From Mesostigma viride (taxonomy: Eukaryota > Streptophyta > Mesostigmatophyceae > Mesostigmatales > Mesostigmataceae), in the NCBI GenBank assembly GCA_009746045.1, contig RPFO01000130.1, positions 1 to 64,000 of the forward strand: a stretch of DNA of 64,000 bases, given 5' to 3'. The first letter of the stretch is position 1. Each line of letters opens with the position of its first letter. Both the position numbers and the translations under genes were made by a program. Below are positions 33,507 through 44,896 of the stretch, in pieces. Under the pieces are notes generated by a model, which saw only the letters and a list, made by a program, of their open reading frames with translations, searched no databases and was not told the DNA's origin.

Positions 33507-36500
33507 CAGTGGTTTGATTAAGGTTTTCGTTACTCGCGGCGCTAGGCCACTTGTGGCGTTTCAAACTATGAAAACTTCAGTTTACTCGGCCAATGTGTGG
33601 CTTTAAGCCAATTAAAATTGGGCTTGGCACGGCCACGTGTGGCGGGCTGGCTTTTTGGTGCAGCAAATGACCCTGCCGGCAGCGGGGTCAGCGCGGCGCG
33701 GCGCCGTACTGGCTGTACACAAGGCGGGCGAGCGTCTCCGTCTCAGGCATCGGCGCCGGGCGCCTGGCCGCCGGCTGCCCGGCCTGCTGGCGGGCAGCCC
33801 CATTCTCAATTTCTCATGAATCTCATCATAATTCATTTGTGTCTTCCTACTTTAATGAAAAGTATAAAAACCTATGAAGGTGTTTATCAGTTAGTGTTTA
33901 CTAACGCGTTAATTAAATCATGGGACTAAGGATGCATTTTAGTTTCAGCAGTCTACAACTCAAAAGTCAACTGAAAGTTAGTTAGCTCGTAAGCTATAAC
34001 TTCAGTAAGCGGCCGTACTAAATTAATGAAATCACTACGTGACGCGAGAATAAATTCAAAAAAAAGCACCGTGTGCTTTGAACTTAAAAAAAAATTATGT
34101 GTCTACACAACTACAATATTAGATAATATACGGTATACCATTTACTTAATTTGTTGTCTTGGCGCACTGTTACTCACGACCGACTTAGTAATGTTTGGCT
34201 TCCTAGTTTCCGTGATTCCGTCAACGAATAACTGAATAAGGATTATGGCTCATTGGCGATTGCTCATATATTGGTGGCCTCATCATTTTATTTAAAGTTC
34301 ATTAATAATTACGCCCCTCTAAAAGCGAAGCCATGACTAGCTTGCACACTTGACTACATGCCAATTAATTAGGAACACAACTCCGTTGGGAGTATGTGTA
34401 GCACATAGCCCTGAGAAGGGGCATATGAGCCTATAATACATGGCAATGGCGGGGACAATGTAAGCAATTACGTGATCGTCAGAAGCTGGCAACAAACGTG
34501 AAAACACTAGCTGCCCAAAATTTGAGATTCCGCGGAAAGCACAGAAAATAAGAAAACTTAGTACCTAGCAGCAAGGAATAATACAAGCAATTATGTATTT
34601 AAGTAAGAACACTGCCGGCTGCGCGGCGGCCCTTCTCCGCAGACCACATTGCATATGCCGCCTGGATCGGCATGTCTGCGTATGAAGAGCTGCATGCAAA
34701 GATGCGGACCGCCACGTTCAGATGGCGCTCGAGAAGGCGGTTGCGAATATCGCTCTTAATGAAATTCATGTGGCTGAACCTCCGCTCATTCTCCACGCTG
34801 GTAAGAGGGAGGAGCAGCATCAACTCTGCCAGCTGCAGATATGCCCCCACAAACTCGTGCATGAGCGGGTTGGTCAACAAAACCTTCCACAACGCCCTTG
34901 CAGACGTGTACTCCTGGCTGTTGCTCTTCATCATGAGCATAAAGGAGTCCAGCTGGTCATCCAGGAGGGACGGGGAAATCAGTGGGCCCACCTTCTTCCC
35001 ATTCACCATGGTGACCCCCACAGCAAACTTGCGCTTGAGCACCTGAACTTGTTTCTGCACCTCGGCCACGTCGCGATCCTTCTCAGTCCACCAGCCTGGC
35101 TGCAAAATGGACATCGCGGAGAGCAGACCGTTTGGTGGGAATCGGGTCTCGAAGTCGTCCAGCACCACCTTGGCCGCAGCGGTAGCCTGCTCCTGCGCAG
35201 CTACTACGCGGAGTCTGAACTCCCCCTCCGTGACACTTGCCACTGAAACGTAGCGAGCCCGAGAACCCGAGGCCTCGTGCACTGTTTCACATGTTACCGG
35301 GTGTTCCATTTCCTGGCAGTTGCGGAAAACCTCGCCGCGGTCGGTGAGAAAGGGTGACGTGTCGGCATCCAAGTCTATAACCCCTTCCAGAGGGTCCCAC
35401 TGAACACCTTGGGCCCTTCCACATACTCATCACGGATTGTTGTCTTGCAGTCCTCGATCGCCTGGGCGAGGGTGTCGAGCTGCAGGTCCTGCTGCTGGCA
35501 CTGCTTGACCAAGAAATTCATGGCATCCAGCATGCGCGCGAACACGACCACCCCGAGCTGGGTGTCAATGTCCAGCATGTTGGCTAGCAAGTCCTGCGCT
35601 GCTGCCATGTTCTCCACTTCCTTGTGTTGGTAGGTGGCCAAGCACATGGCGATCGCAGGATACTCAATGCGGAACGTGTTGAGGCACCCCTGCACACTAA
35701 GCCAGCGTGTGTCTGAGACGCGCTGCAGCTTCCGGCCACCTGTGCCCAACATCCCCTGCCACATCTTCAATTGCTCTGACTTCATGGCCGAGTGCGCCAC
35801 CCAGTTGTGTGCTGACTTGAGGATTGACTCCACTCGCGCAAAAAGGGAGTTGCCCTTGAGCTCGTTCGCTATCAGGCTGAGCTTGTGCGGCGCGCAGTGC
35901 ATGGGCACGAGGAATGGTGCATTGCTCATCATGAGCTTCTTCCCGACGCCCTTCCGCTGCCCCATCATCACTGATGCCCCGTCTGACCCGAAGCCAACTA
36001 GCTTCACCACGAGCTGATCGTCCGTGATTCCGAGCATGCCTCGCATGACTGTGCACAGCTCGGTGTGCAGGGAGAGGGCGTCCACCGCAGTCACCTTCTT
36101 TAGCGTGACAAACTCCTGCTGCTTTATTCCATCCTCCACAAAAGCCACCTCCACCGACATGAATTCTACGTTATCATTGGCCTTGGACTCATCGACGGTG
36201 ACCGCGACATACCTAGCCGCGGCGACCCTTGCCTTAAGGTCAGCAAGCAACACGGCATCCAACGCCTCCGCCATCTCCCAACCTGAGTCGTCAGTCCAAT
36301 GGTGGGAGGGGAGCGCGTCCCTCATCTCCTCGTATTCGCGAAGGAGCATTGGCAGCGACTCATAATCAGTCATAGGCTTACCCTTCGCCAAGGTGTACGC
36401 CATCGCCTTGAACTGCTTGAGCTTAAGTCGGTCGGACTTGCTCAGCTGACCAGGGGGGGGGCAAACTCGCCCATGACCGTCTGCCTCTGCCGGCTCTGCG

Positions 36501-37766
36501 TGCTCCTCTCCTCCCCTGAATACCCCCGCAGGCACTCGCTCTTCTCCTTCGCAATGGCGGCCACGTGAGAGTCAGCCACAACGTGTGTCTTGAAAGTGTC
36601 GATCTTGAAAACCTTGGTCCCCCTACCCAGCCCGATGGTGACCTTGGCATCACGGCAAGGGCCGCAGTACGCCTCGTCCTTCTCTTCGTCATAGCGCAAC
36701 CATGGGAAACGCAAACCCCATTCGGGTTTCCACTTCCTATTGGCATCCGCGCCCTTCCAATCCCTCTTGGCAGGTGGCGCTACGAAAATGGAAAGCAGCA
36801 CCAAGGAAATGAGGGGCGCATCACATCCATTCGAAGGCACATCCCCCACTTCCCCGTCCATGACCTTAATGCTGACCTTGATGTAGTTCGCGTCTGCCCC
36901 TATCACCTCGGGATGTTCGGGCGCCCCCTCACTCTCTACCCGCCGAGCAGCAGCCCGCGTCTCCTTCGACCTAAGCCTTTTCGCCTCCTCGGGAGCGATC
37001 TCTACCGTCGCCTTGGTTTTTCCAACGACAATGGAGGCTCCATTCGGACCTGGAAAGATTGGTTTGCATCGCATTCCGGCTGGGAGGGCCAAAGGCTTCC
37101 GGCCAAGCCCGGTGCCATAAAACACACTATTTCTTCTCTCTCCTCCCCTCACTACCTGCGGCGGCCCAGGTGGCCTAAACGGCCCAGCGTCTGCCATGGA
37201 TTTTTCCTACTTGGTAAATTAACAACAACGATTACTAGTGCCGAAAGTCGAAACACATTAGTCAATGCAGTATGGCTGGCGAGTGACTTAATACTGAGGC
37301 GCCAGGCCGCCACTCGCCAGCTGTTATATGAGCCAGCTGTCGTGAAAATGCAGTTAATGCACACAAGCTGCAGTCTGCACGGTGCACTCTCCGTGCTCTG
37401 GTCTCGGGCAGCGGGCCACTTGCCACTTGGCACTTGGCCGCCGGCCGGGCTCAGTCTACGTACTGTACATGCACTATGCAGTCAGTCAGTCATAGTAGTA
37501 CTCATAGTAGTAGTCTAGTACTAGGGAGGCTTGTGGCGGAACGCCGACCGGAAGACCGGCTGACACCGCCAATTGTGGCGTAACCTGTACTAGAGTGAAC
37601 TTCAGGCACGGCCACCCTGTGGCGAAACGAAACTACGAAGTAGAACAGCACGGCCAAATTGTGGCTTCTTGGGAGCCCTGTCAAAGTGGGTGGCAACGCC
37701 ACATTTTGCCAAAAAAAGTGCCACACCGCCACATTTGGCGGTGTATCGCCACTAATCGAAACACTG
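33507..37766 (-). mobile_element. hAT element 1, almost complete
   Basis: Flanked by perfect 8-bp duplications GCCCAGGC at 33499-33506 and 37767-37774. Ends: CAGTGGTTTGATTA at 33507 and, reverse-complemented, CAGTGTTTCGATTA at 37766. Paralogous LRR introns at 25957-25990 and 29310-29340 read GCGAGCCCAGGTGCTCC with the site empty. Length 4260 bp with a transposase on the minus strand. Subterminal regions repeat GTGGCG many times on both sides, probably transposase binding sites. Confidence 0.95.
34599..37197 (-). pseudogene. hAT transposase (ZNF862-like group), two frameshifts
   Basis: Starts at ATG 37197. The first frame (to 36442) carries a TTF-type zinc finger near residues 140-205 (WGLRFPWL, CGPC, then FKTHVVADSHVAAIA). 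The second frame (36535-35375) carries the start of the RNase H-like catalytic domain: VAVTVDES near the first Asp and LVGFGSDGASVMMG near the second. The third (to 34599) ends with the hAT C-terminal dimerisation domain, SVENERRFSHMN. Frames 1 and 2 join at a run of nine G at 36453-36461; frames 2 and 3 join near a G4 run at 35378-35382. All motifs are kept. Total length would be about 860 residues, normal for the group. Either the copy is recently dead or the two homopolymer changes are sequencing errors. The protein cuts and joins DNA in the nucleus at the element's inverted ends. Confidence 0.85.
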
Positions 37767-38095
37767 GCCCAGGCGCTCCATTTTAGCGACGTCCAGGGCA
37801 ATCATTGCCCAGCCCATCACACGTTTGATCTAATCAAAACGATGCATACTGCAATGGATTCTCGGGGGTTGGTGCCTGCGTGCAAAGGCCTGGGCACTCA
37901 AGCTATAGTCACCATTGAGTTGTATCATGTTAACTTCCCATTCGTAGGTCTTTGTGAGTCGGGTGGGCTCAGAAGTAACCTGTGCATGGGCTGGCATTTT
38001 ACGAGGCATGTTTTTGCTGTTGCTCATTCCCTATCGCTCATTCCCTGGTGCTCATTCGTATGTGGAGCCCGGCTTGACATTTCTGCCCTACACAG

Positions 38096-38167
38096 GTCCC
38101 TTGACACGAACAAGCTAAGCGGCACCATTCCACACGAGCTGGGATCCTTGTCCTCTATTGTACAACT
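38096..38167 (+). CDS. LRR exon 12, class B
   Basis: Acceptor CTACACAG, donor GTAAGC. It reads SLDTNKLSGTIPHELGSLSS then IVQL. hAT element 1 lies in the intron just upstream. Confidence 0.85.
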
Positions 38168-38344
38168 GTAAGCCTTTCCTTCCTGTGCTTGTTTTGGTTG
38201 TGCTCTTTTCTGAGCCCGCATTCATTCGTTTGTGTAACTTGCCTTTGCCTGCTGGAGCCCAGGAGCTGTCTGATTGGTATGCTGCTTATTATATCTTGTC
38301 AGTGCACGCTTGTGTTGCACCTGAAACTGTCTTTCTTACCACAG

Positions 38345-38416
38345 ATGGTTGAATGACAACCAGTTGAGCGGCAGCATCCCACCTGAGCTGGGATCCTTGC
38401 GAAGAGTGGTATATCT
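38345..38416 (+). CDS. LRR exon 13, class C
   Basis: Acceptor TTACCACAG, donor GTAAGC. It starts with A in place of G, which still completes a Leu codon (CTA). It reads WLNDNQLSGSIPPELGSLRR then VVYL. Confidence 0.85.
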
Positions 38417-39238
38417 GTAAGCTACACTGCACCGGCTCGTGCTAATCAACTGGCCGCAAATCTCATTTATGCTTCTGGCATTCCTGCTCGTTGCAACTGT
38501 AACCTGCCCTGTATTCGTCATCGCCAAACCCGATACAGGCTTGCATCACGGCAGCACCCATGCCATCTGTTTTTTTTGCTGTTGCTAATTTCTTGTTGTT
38601 GCATTTCATGATTTTCGCTTGTACAACATTGGTGTATTTTTGCCCCGGAGTCTGGAGACCCTTGTCTGGTTCCTGCCAGGGACAGACGGATTTTTTACCT
38701 GGTAGCAGATTTGTGGTTCTCTGAACATAGTTTCTTTACAGTGAGATGGAAGGGTAGCCGCTATAGCTAGCTTATAGGGTTCACGTGACATACGTACCTT
38801 TTGAGGCCGGCGCGGCCTGATCCGGATCGGTCGTGCCCAAAGCTTTGGCCAGTTTTTTCCTGGCCAGGTGGCAGGAGCTACGTTGAGATATAAACCTGCC
38901 ACTGTCTAGGTTCCTTTGTTAATGTCGTAGTGAATTACTACATCTAGATTCTTTCTCTCACGCAATATGTGACCTAAGAGCCCCGGCAGCCTTACGTAAG
39001 CTGCCGGCAATTAGAACGCCACATTGCGTCATTTGTTCAGACGCAACATTTGCGTGGTGAAAAAATGCCGTCCGGGCCAAGGCCGCATGACACGCAAAAA
39101 GGACAAAAACAAACCCACCTATTGTAGCTAAGGTCGGCCTCTTTTCTTTTCACAAAGGCGGCGACAGCAAGCCAGTGGAAACTAACCTCTGGTTTGACGA
39201 ACCTTTACTGTCGGAGCCGTTTTTGGCCCTGAGCAGCA

Positions 39239-40276
39239 ATGCCGAAGGGGCGCAAGGCTACAGCAAGGCAGGCAGCGCGAGGAGGACGGGACGCCCACAC
39301 TGCGGGCTGCTGCGGCCAGTTACGCGCCAGTCGCCTTCAGCGCCAAGAAGAAGCAGCTCGCACTCTGCGCGCCAAGTGCACCAGCCCCGCATAGGCTGTG
39401 GGGACAGTCGAGCAGGTCTTCGGTGCCGAGGACTGGGTGACGGACGCCAGCTCGTGGAGCTCGAGCCAGCTGAAGTCTGTCGTGCAGTTGCTGGCCGATC
39501 ACGTTGATGTCGGCGACGTGTTGGACGCACGTGACCCAAACGGAACGTTGGTGGCAAAACTGCTGGCCGTGGCAGATCTCGCGGCGGACGAGGAGGAGGC
39601 GCTGCCACCAACGACACCTGCGCAACGAAAAATGGCCAAGCCGAAAGGCGGCCAAGGTTTCGGCAGGTGGGGGGCTGTCGGAAAGGAAATGAGGGCGAGG
39701 TTGGCGACATTCGTTGGGGCACCTCCGGAAACCGAAAATCAGGACGACGAGGAGGACGAGGAGGGAGGTCGCAGCCGAGAAATTCATGCAAGGTTTGAAG
39801 GCAGCGCTGGGAGGAATGGAGGGGGCGGGAAGCCACTTCAAGGCCTCGAAAGGGGTGGCGCTGCCAAGCCGAGCCAAGAGCGTGAAATATCGGATTTCGG
39901 AGCGGGTGCTGCCGGGGGTGTTGGAGGACGCCAGCGACAATGGGATGGGAATCCGGTCGTGGGTCATGACGGTAAAGCCTGGAAATTGGCGGAACATGGA
40001 GAACAGGAAAATTGTCATGAACATTGCATTGGCCATGGACACCCTTCTCAAGGAGCTGGGCTCAGCAGCCGGGGAGCTTGTGGGCATGGAGTACCTAATG
40101 AGGGTGGTGGCGGCCTTGCTGCAGGTGGGGGGCAAGGGGGGGGGGGGGAAGGTGGCCAGCCACCTCCTGCCATTGGGGGGGAGGCTGCACTGTCAGCCAC
40201 CCCGGCTGTCAAGGCAGCTCTCCAAACTGCGATCCTCTTGGACAAGCTCAGCAAGGCTCAACAAGTAGGGAAATAG
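39239..40276 (+). pseudogene. D2 gag-like ORF
   Basis: ATG at 39239 opens a basic N-terminus (MPKGRKATARQAARGG) broken by a TAG near 39389. It continues through an acidic segment (DDEEDEEGG, about 39740) and then changes frame near 39765. The second frame holds KGVALPSRAKSVKYR and ERVLPGVLEDAS, which align with KGVALSGHAVPVRLS and EAVLPGMLDYAE of D3. A G run near 40136-40149 causes another shift before the C-terminus LSATPAVKAALQTAI. In the family such proteins form the particle that packages the RNA. No known nucleic-acid finger is seen. Confidence 0.65.
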
Positions 40277-40554
40277 AATCCCAGCGGGACCGCTCCCTTT
40301 TCCCGCTGCCATACCCACTTAGGCCAGCGTACACCGCGTGGGGCAGGGTGAGATCGGCACGCCGGCGACAGCGTGCCACGCGCCGCCACCGCGAGTACAC
40401 ACTGCAATGCAAGGTAGTGCGTTGGCTTAATTGGCTGTGGGGGGGGGGCAAGACCCTCCTCCTAACCCTAGAGGGGCGTGCTCTAAGGGGAGGGAGGAGG
40501 CCCTTGCGAGGGTCAAGAGGCACTGCACCTGGCACAGTCGCCGCGTAGGGGGCG

Positions 40555-42345
40555 TTGCGACAGGCCAGGAGCAAGAAGGTGCTGATGCAATATATGGGAA
40601 GCAGAATAAGTATGAACAACTGCGCGGACGCGGTGAGTCTACCAAAGGCGGAGGTGGCGGGGAAGGCACGGCTGCTCGACCTGTTGGCTATGCGGCCGAG
40701 CTGGCGGGAGATATATGCCAGCGAAGAGAACTGCATCAAGCCAGCGGTCGTGGCGAGCGCAAAGTATTGGAATGTGCCCAAGCCCAGCCGGGGATGCTCC
40801 ATGGCTGAATGGGGCAAGCTCATGAGCCGGGCAGCGGGCGTGGGCATGGTGGCGTTCCGGGAGAGGCGGCCCAAGTGGGTGGATGGCTGCTTTGGAGTGG
40901 CCAAGGGGGTGGGTGAGCTTCGGTTCATCGTCAACAGGAAGCTGGGCAACCTGCTGTGGGTGGACCCCCCAAGATCCTGCTACCCCACCTGGGCATCCTC
41001 GTGGAGGTCTACATCAAGGGCTGGTGCTACGCCAAGAGCGACCTCGTGTCATACTACTCCATCGAGGTGCCCGAGTGGTGGTGGGACTACCAAGGGCTTC
41101 CTAGTGTGTGGTCGACTAGCGTAGGTCTGGCAGGGCGAGGCGGGGTGTGGCCCGTGCTCAAGGTGCTGGCCATGGAACATTCCCATGCGGTGGAGCTGGG
41201 GGAGGCCATCCATGAGATGGTGCTCTACATGAGCGGTGCCCTGGATCCGAGGCGCCAGGTCAACTACCTCTCAAGCGCAGGTGATCTCACCTTGGTGCGC
41301 GACGAGTGTGGCCAGCCGATGCGCTTGGTCATCGAGTACAAGGAGGAGCGCGCCGGGGAGCTTCAGATCGACCTGGAAACCCCCCCTGCCCCCATGCTGT
41401 CCATCACCATCGATGACTTGGTGGCCAGCAACGGGCGGACCTGCGAGGCAGTGAACCAGCTCATCACGCGCGCTATGGAGGAAGGCTACCTTCCTAACAA
41501 CCTTGTGCCCTTCAAGTAGAAGACTAAGACGGCCAGCCTGGAAGGGGACGAGCTAGAAGCCCTGGGGGTGGTGCACCGATGGAACAGCGTGCTGGAACCA
41601 ATGGTCAAGCAACTCAACCTTGTGATCGCCCACACACAGGCTATACTCACTCGCGGCCGAGCTACGGCCGAGGGGCTGGCTGCCATCTTGGGGCAGTGGC
41701 TGTGGCTGCAAATGCTAAGCTGCAGCTGCCTGTCCATCTGGCAGCAATATTTCAAATTCATCAGCCTAGGTGCTGTGGGCCGGGGTGCGGGAGGAGTTAC
41801 ATAGAGTGTGCCCTGGCCTTGGCTCCTATGCTAAGGGTTGACCGAAGCGCACCCTTGGCACGTGAGGTTGTCGCATCTGGCGCGTCCACCTACGGGCAAG
41901 GTGTCGTGTACGCTACCATGGAGCCGGGCGATGTGACGGAGCTGGCGCGGGCACGTGAGGTGCGGGGGTACCCGACTTTGCTCATACCGACAGAGGTTGC
42001 CTACGCTGGCCCTAGGCCACTGAGCGCGGGGGCGCAACAAGCAATCACTAGTCAGCAATGGCGGGTTGGGGTCAGGAGTCGTTGGCGGGATACGGGGATG
42101 CACATCAACGAGAAGGAGGTGCGGGCTGCAGTGAAGGGCGTGGAGAGGGGTGCTCGCAGCCGGGCAAACCGAGGCAAGCGGGTGGTGAGTTTGGTGGACT
42201 CCACCGCGGTGTTGGGCTGCTTGGCTAAGGGGCGGTCCCCATCCTAGAAGCTCAACAAGCAGTGCCGCCGCTTGTGCGCGCTGATCCTCGCCACTGGGAG
42301 TCGTTCCCACTGGGTGTGGACGCCGAGTGCTCTTCAAACAGCTGA
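40555..42345 (+). pseudogene. D2 reverse transcriptase-RNase H
   Basis: RT begins near 40640 (LDLLAMRPSWREIYASEE, matching D3) with SRGCSMAEWGK and the template-grip segment VGELRFIVNRKLGN. The catalytic box SITIDDLVAS is near 41400. A TAG at 41517 cuts the frame. RNase H follows from about 41840; its first motif reads VVASGASTYGQGVVY where D1 and D3 have VVASDAS, so the catalytic Asp is Gly. The second half (INEKEVRAAVKGVE, LVDSTAVLG) is kept. Another TAG at 42245 precedes KLNKQCRRLCALIL and the usual W/HxPSxxADGxSR end. The protein would copy RNA into DNA in the particle. Confidence 0.8.
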
Positions 42346-43363
42346 TGGCGTTTCTCGCGGCCAATCCATGGCGACTTTCTCGGCAGGCTGGGTGCGCGAT
42401 CTGACCTCGGAAGGCATCCATCCTAACCCGGGGCCCCCTGCACCTGTTAGCTACCTTCCATTGCTAGAGGGGAAAGTAAAGTCGGCTACCTTGCTGGCCT
42501 ACCGCCGTGGCCTTGATTCCCTATTGACTTGGTGGGAGGCTGGTGGGCGGGCGGACGGGTCATCGTCACGAGCTGACACCCTTGAGGAGACATTTTGTGC
42601 GTATGTCGCCTGGGCTCATTTTCGGGGGTACAGCCGCCAAGGTGTGTCAATGCCTTGATGGGGTTGCAACTTTATTATCCCGGTATGGTGAAGCGGTGGG
42701 ACTTGGCCCGTGGCGTCCTCGCTGGGTGGAAAACACTTGTGCCCCCCGTGCCCCTCCTCCCATTCCATGGGAGGCGGCGTTTGCACTTGCCAGCACGATG
42801 GTCATGCAAGGTCAGCGCCTTGCGGGCCTGCTGGTGGTCATCGTGTTCCGCCATTACCTGCGAATCTCGGAGGCGCTGAACCTCCGTGTTGGCCATGTGC
42901 GCCTCCAGCCTGACGTTCGGCTTGGGCCGGCTCAACGGGGCGCCCTACTGCTGAGGTCTACCAAGACCTCTAAGGGCAAGACTCAGTCAGTGGTGGTAGA
43001 AGATGTGATGTCTGAAACCATCCTCCGTCACTGCATCGCGGGTAAGCACGCTCGCGAGGCCGTGTTCCCTTTCACCTACCCGCAATTCAGGCGCCTTTGG
43101 CAGGATGCGACTCAGGCCTTGGGGGTCGCCCAGATTTTCACCATTCACGGGCTGCGGCATGGGGTGCCACTCACGATTTCCTCGCGGGTAGCAGCATGGG
43201 GGACATCCAGGGCCGGGGGCGCTGGCTTGGCAGCTCCACGGTTGCCCATTATGTGGGCTTGCACCGCAGTTTCGAGGTGGAGCTTCCTGAGGTTCTTCTT
43301 CGGGCGATGGCCGCCTGCCCCCTCCGGGCATGGCGGGCTCATTTGAAATCGCCCTCCACATAG
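42346..43363 (+). pseudogene. D2 tyrosine recombinase, preceded by NPGP motif
   Basis: After the RNase H end, the same frame reads SEGIHPNPGP (NPGP codons 42425-42436), then the N-terminal SAM-like helices (LLAYRRGLDSLLTWWEAG). The frame changes near 42650. The catalytic half has the first Arg in FRHYLRISEALNLRVGHV (about 42860), HGLRHG near 43150 (H-x-x-R), a shift, then GRWLGSSTVAHYVGLHR near 43230 with the His/Trp position and the Tyr nucleophile. All four catalytic positions are recognisable but split over three frames. It would integrate the circular DNA copy. Confidence 0.8.
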
Positions 43364-43431
43364 TTTGGTTGTTCATTTCTATGTCATTAAGCTAGGTTCT
43401 TTGCCCCTGGCATGGATCACCAGGGAGGGAT

Positions 43432-43697
43432 ATAAGGGTAAGGCTAGCCTTTGGCAAGCAATAAGTGTTCCCATGAGCATCGGCGGCCGGGATGTGGCCT
43501 GACTTTTGTACATATGTGCTTCACTCATTGTTTTGATAAAGAGTCTGTTGTACCCTGGAGTTCCATGGTTAATAGACCTGCCACTGTCTAGGTTTCTTTG
43601 TTAATGGCATAGTGATGAACTAGATCTAGATTCTTTCTCTCGCGCAATATGTGACCTGACAGCCCTGGCAGCCTTACGTAAGCTGCCGGCAATTAGA
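43432..43697 (+). repeat. D2 right terminus, blocks B and partial A
   Basis: B (GGTAAGGCTAGCCTTTGGC onward) contains GATAAAGAGTCTG in the place where the solo copies read AATAAAGAGTCTG, a likely polyadenylation signal. It is followed by ACCTGCCACTGTCTAGG to GCCGGCAATTAGA, the inner part of terminal block A (compare 38895-39016). Confidence 0.75.
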
Positions 43698-44287
43698 GCT
43701 CACGACACGTAGACAGCCACCGCGCGCCGCACAGTGATTCGATTAAGGTTTTTGTTGCTAGTGGCACTAGGCCACTTGTGGCGTTTTGAACTACAAAAAC
43801 TTCCGTTGACTCGGCCAATGTGTGGCTTTAAGCCAATTAAAATTGGGCTTGGCACGGCCACGGGTGGCGGGCTGGCTTTCCAACCATTCAGTGGTGCAGC
43901 AAAGCCTGCCAACCAAGTAGAACGGCGGGGTCAGCGCGGCGCGGCGCCGTACTGGCTGAGTAAAAAGGGCGGGTCTCTGCCTGCCGGCCGCCCGTGTAGA
44001 TTACACCGTCCGCATTAGTAGTTTTATATAAAATAATTAGCTTCTGTAAAATGTTCTGGCTGAAAACCAGGAAACAAACAAAAGAAAATTAATTAATTAA
44101 CTCCGGGGGCTGAGGACTGGACTAAACAAACAAACAAACAAAATTAAATTAATTAACTCCTGCGGGCTCTGGGTATCACTGACCTCCACTGACTCTAGCC
44201 TATGGCCGGTGAAGGGGGGCCGCCGGGCCGGATTGCCGGCCGAATTGGGGACGGCGTGTACGATATCTACCAAACAAACAAAAGATC

Positions 44288-44896
44288 CGTTTTCTCTGAA
44301 TATAGTTTAATTAACGCATGCGGGAAAGATAAGGCCGCCATGCCTTGGCCTGGATGTGGAAGGCTGCCTGCGACATGGGCTGACTAATTCGATCTGTACA
44401 AAGGGTTTCCTGCTCGCCCGAATTTTCCTTGGATGACCCGGTTGTTTATAAGGGTCGGTGGTTGTTAATTAGCGGTCCGAGAGAATTAATTGTAGGTTTT
44501 ATACGACTTCACTTGCAAAGATTCGTGTTTGGTTGCACCAGCTGAGGTTAGGTGGGGACCTGTAGGGTCGGCTGGTTGCTTACCGAATCTTTGGCTGATT
44601 TGGGTTATTTAGTGAGTCGTGATTAATTATTGTATAGTGGATTCGGACCGGCCCAAGGGGTCGATGGGCGAGTTTTTATGTTTGTCAGTCTTGGGAACCT
44701 TGTACAACTACCTGTACGGTTAACGCACTAGCCTGGGGGTGCGTGGCCACGCTGTTTGTAGTGGCGTTTTCAGCACTGTTCAGGCCGGTGTGTGACGCAT
44801 GCCGGTGTTAATTAATTTAGGATGATGTCAGCTTGTGTGTCGGCGGGCCATGCCTTAAGCAAGCTAGGCAGGCAATGATCCGCAATGGTTTCTTTC
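44288..44896 (+). repeat. Repeat L copy 1 (LTR-like)
   Basis: Starts CGTTTTCTCTGAATATAG and ends near AATGGTTTCTTTC. Near-identical to 45861-46488. The frame at 44812-45087 minus (91 codons) spans its end, and I do not recognise it. Confidence 0.8.

Larger units (their letters stand above)
38712..43697 (+). mobile_element. DIRS/Ngaro-like retrotransposon D2, full order but dead
   Basis: Left terminal block A (about 38712-39160), gag, RT-RNase H, tyrosine recombinase, then right terminal block B (43432-43577) followed by a second partial A (43578-43697), where copy D3 begins in the opposite orientation. Tyrosine-recombinase retrotransposons integrate without target duplication, and none is seen. 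The left junction with LRR intron sequence (CCTGGTAGCAGATT) is clear from the uninterrupted paralogue at 54070-54085. Confidence 0.8.

Noticed and set aside
36565-37518. 317-codon plus-strand frame
   Set aside because: Antisense of the hAT transposase N-terminus, which carries the recognisable zinc finger on the minus strand.
40248-40949. 233-codon minus-strand frame
   Set aside because: Antisense of the D2 gag/RT region, whose plus strand matches D3.
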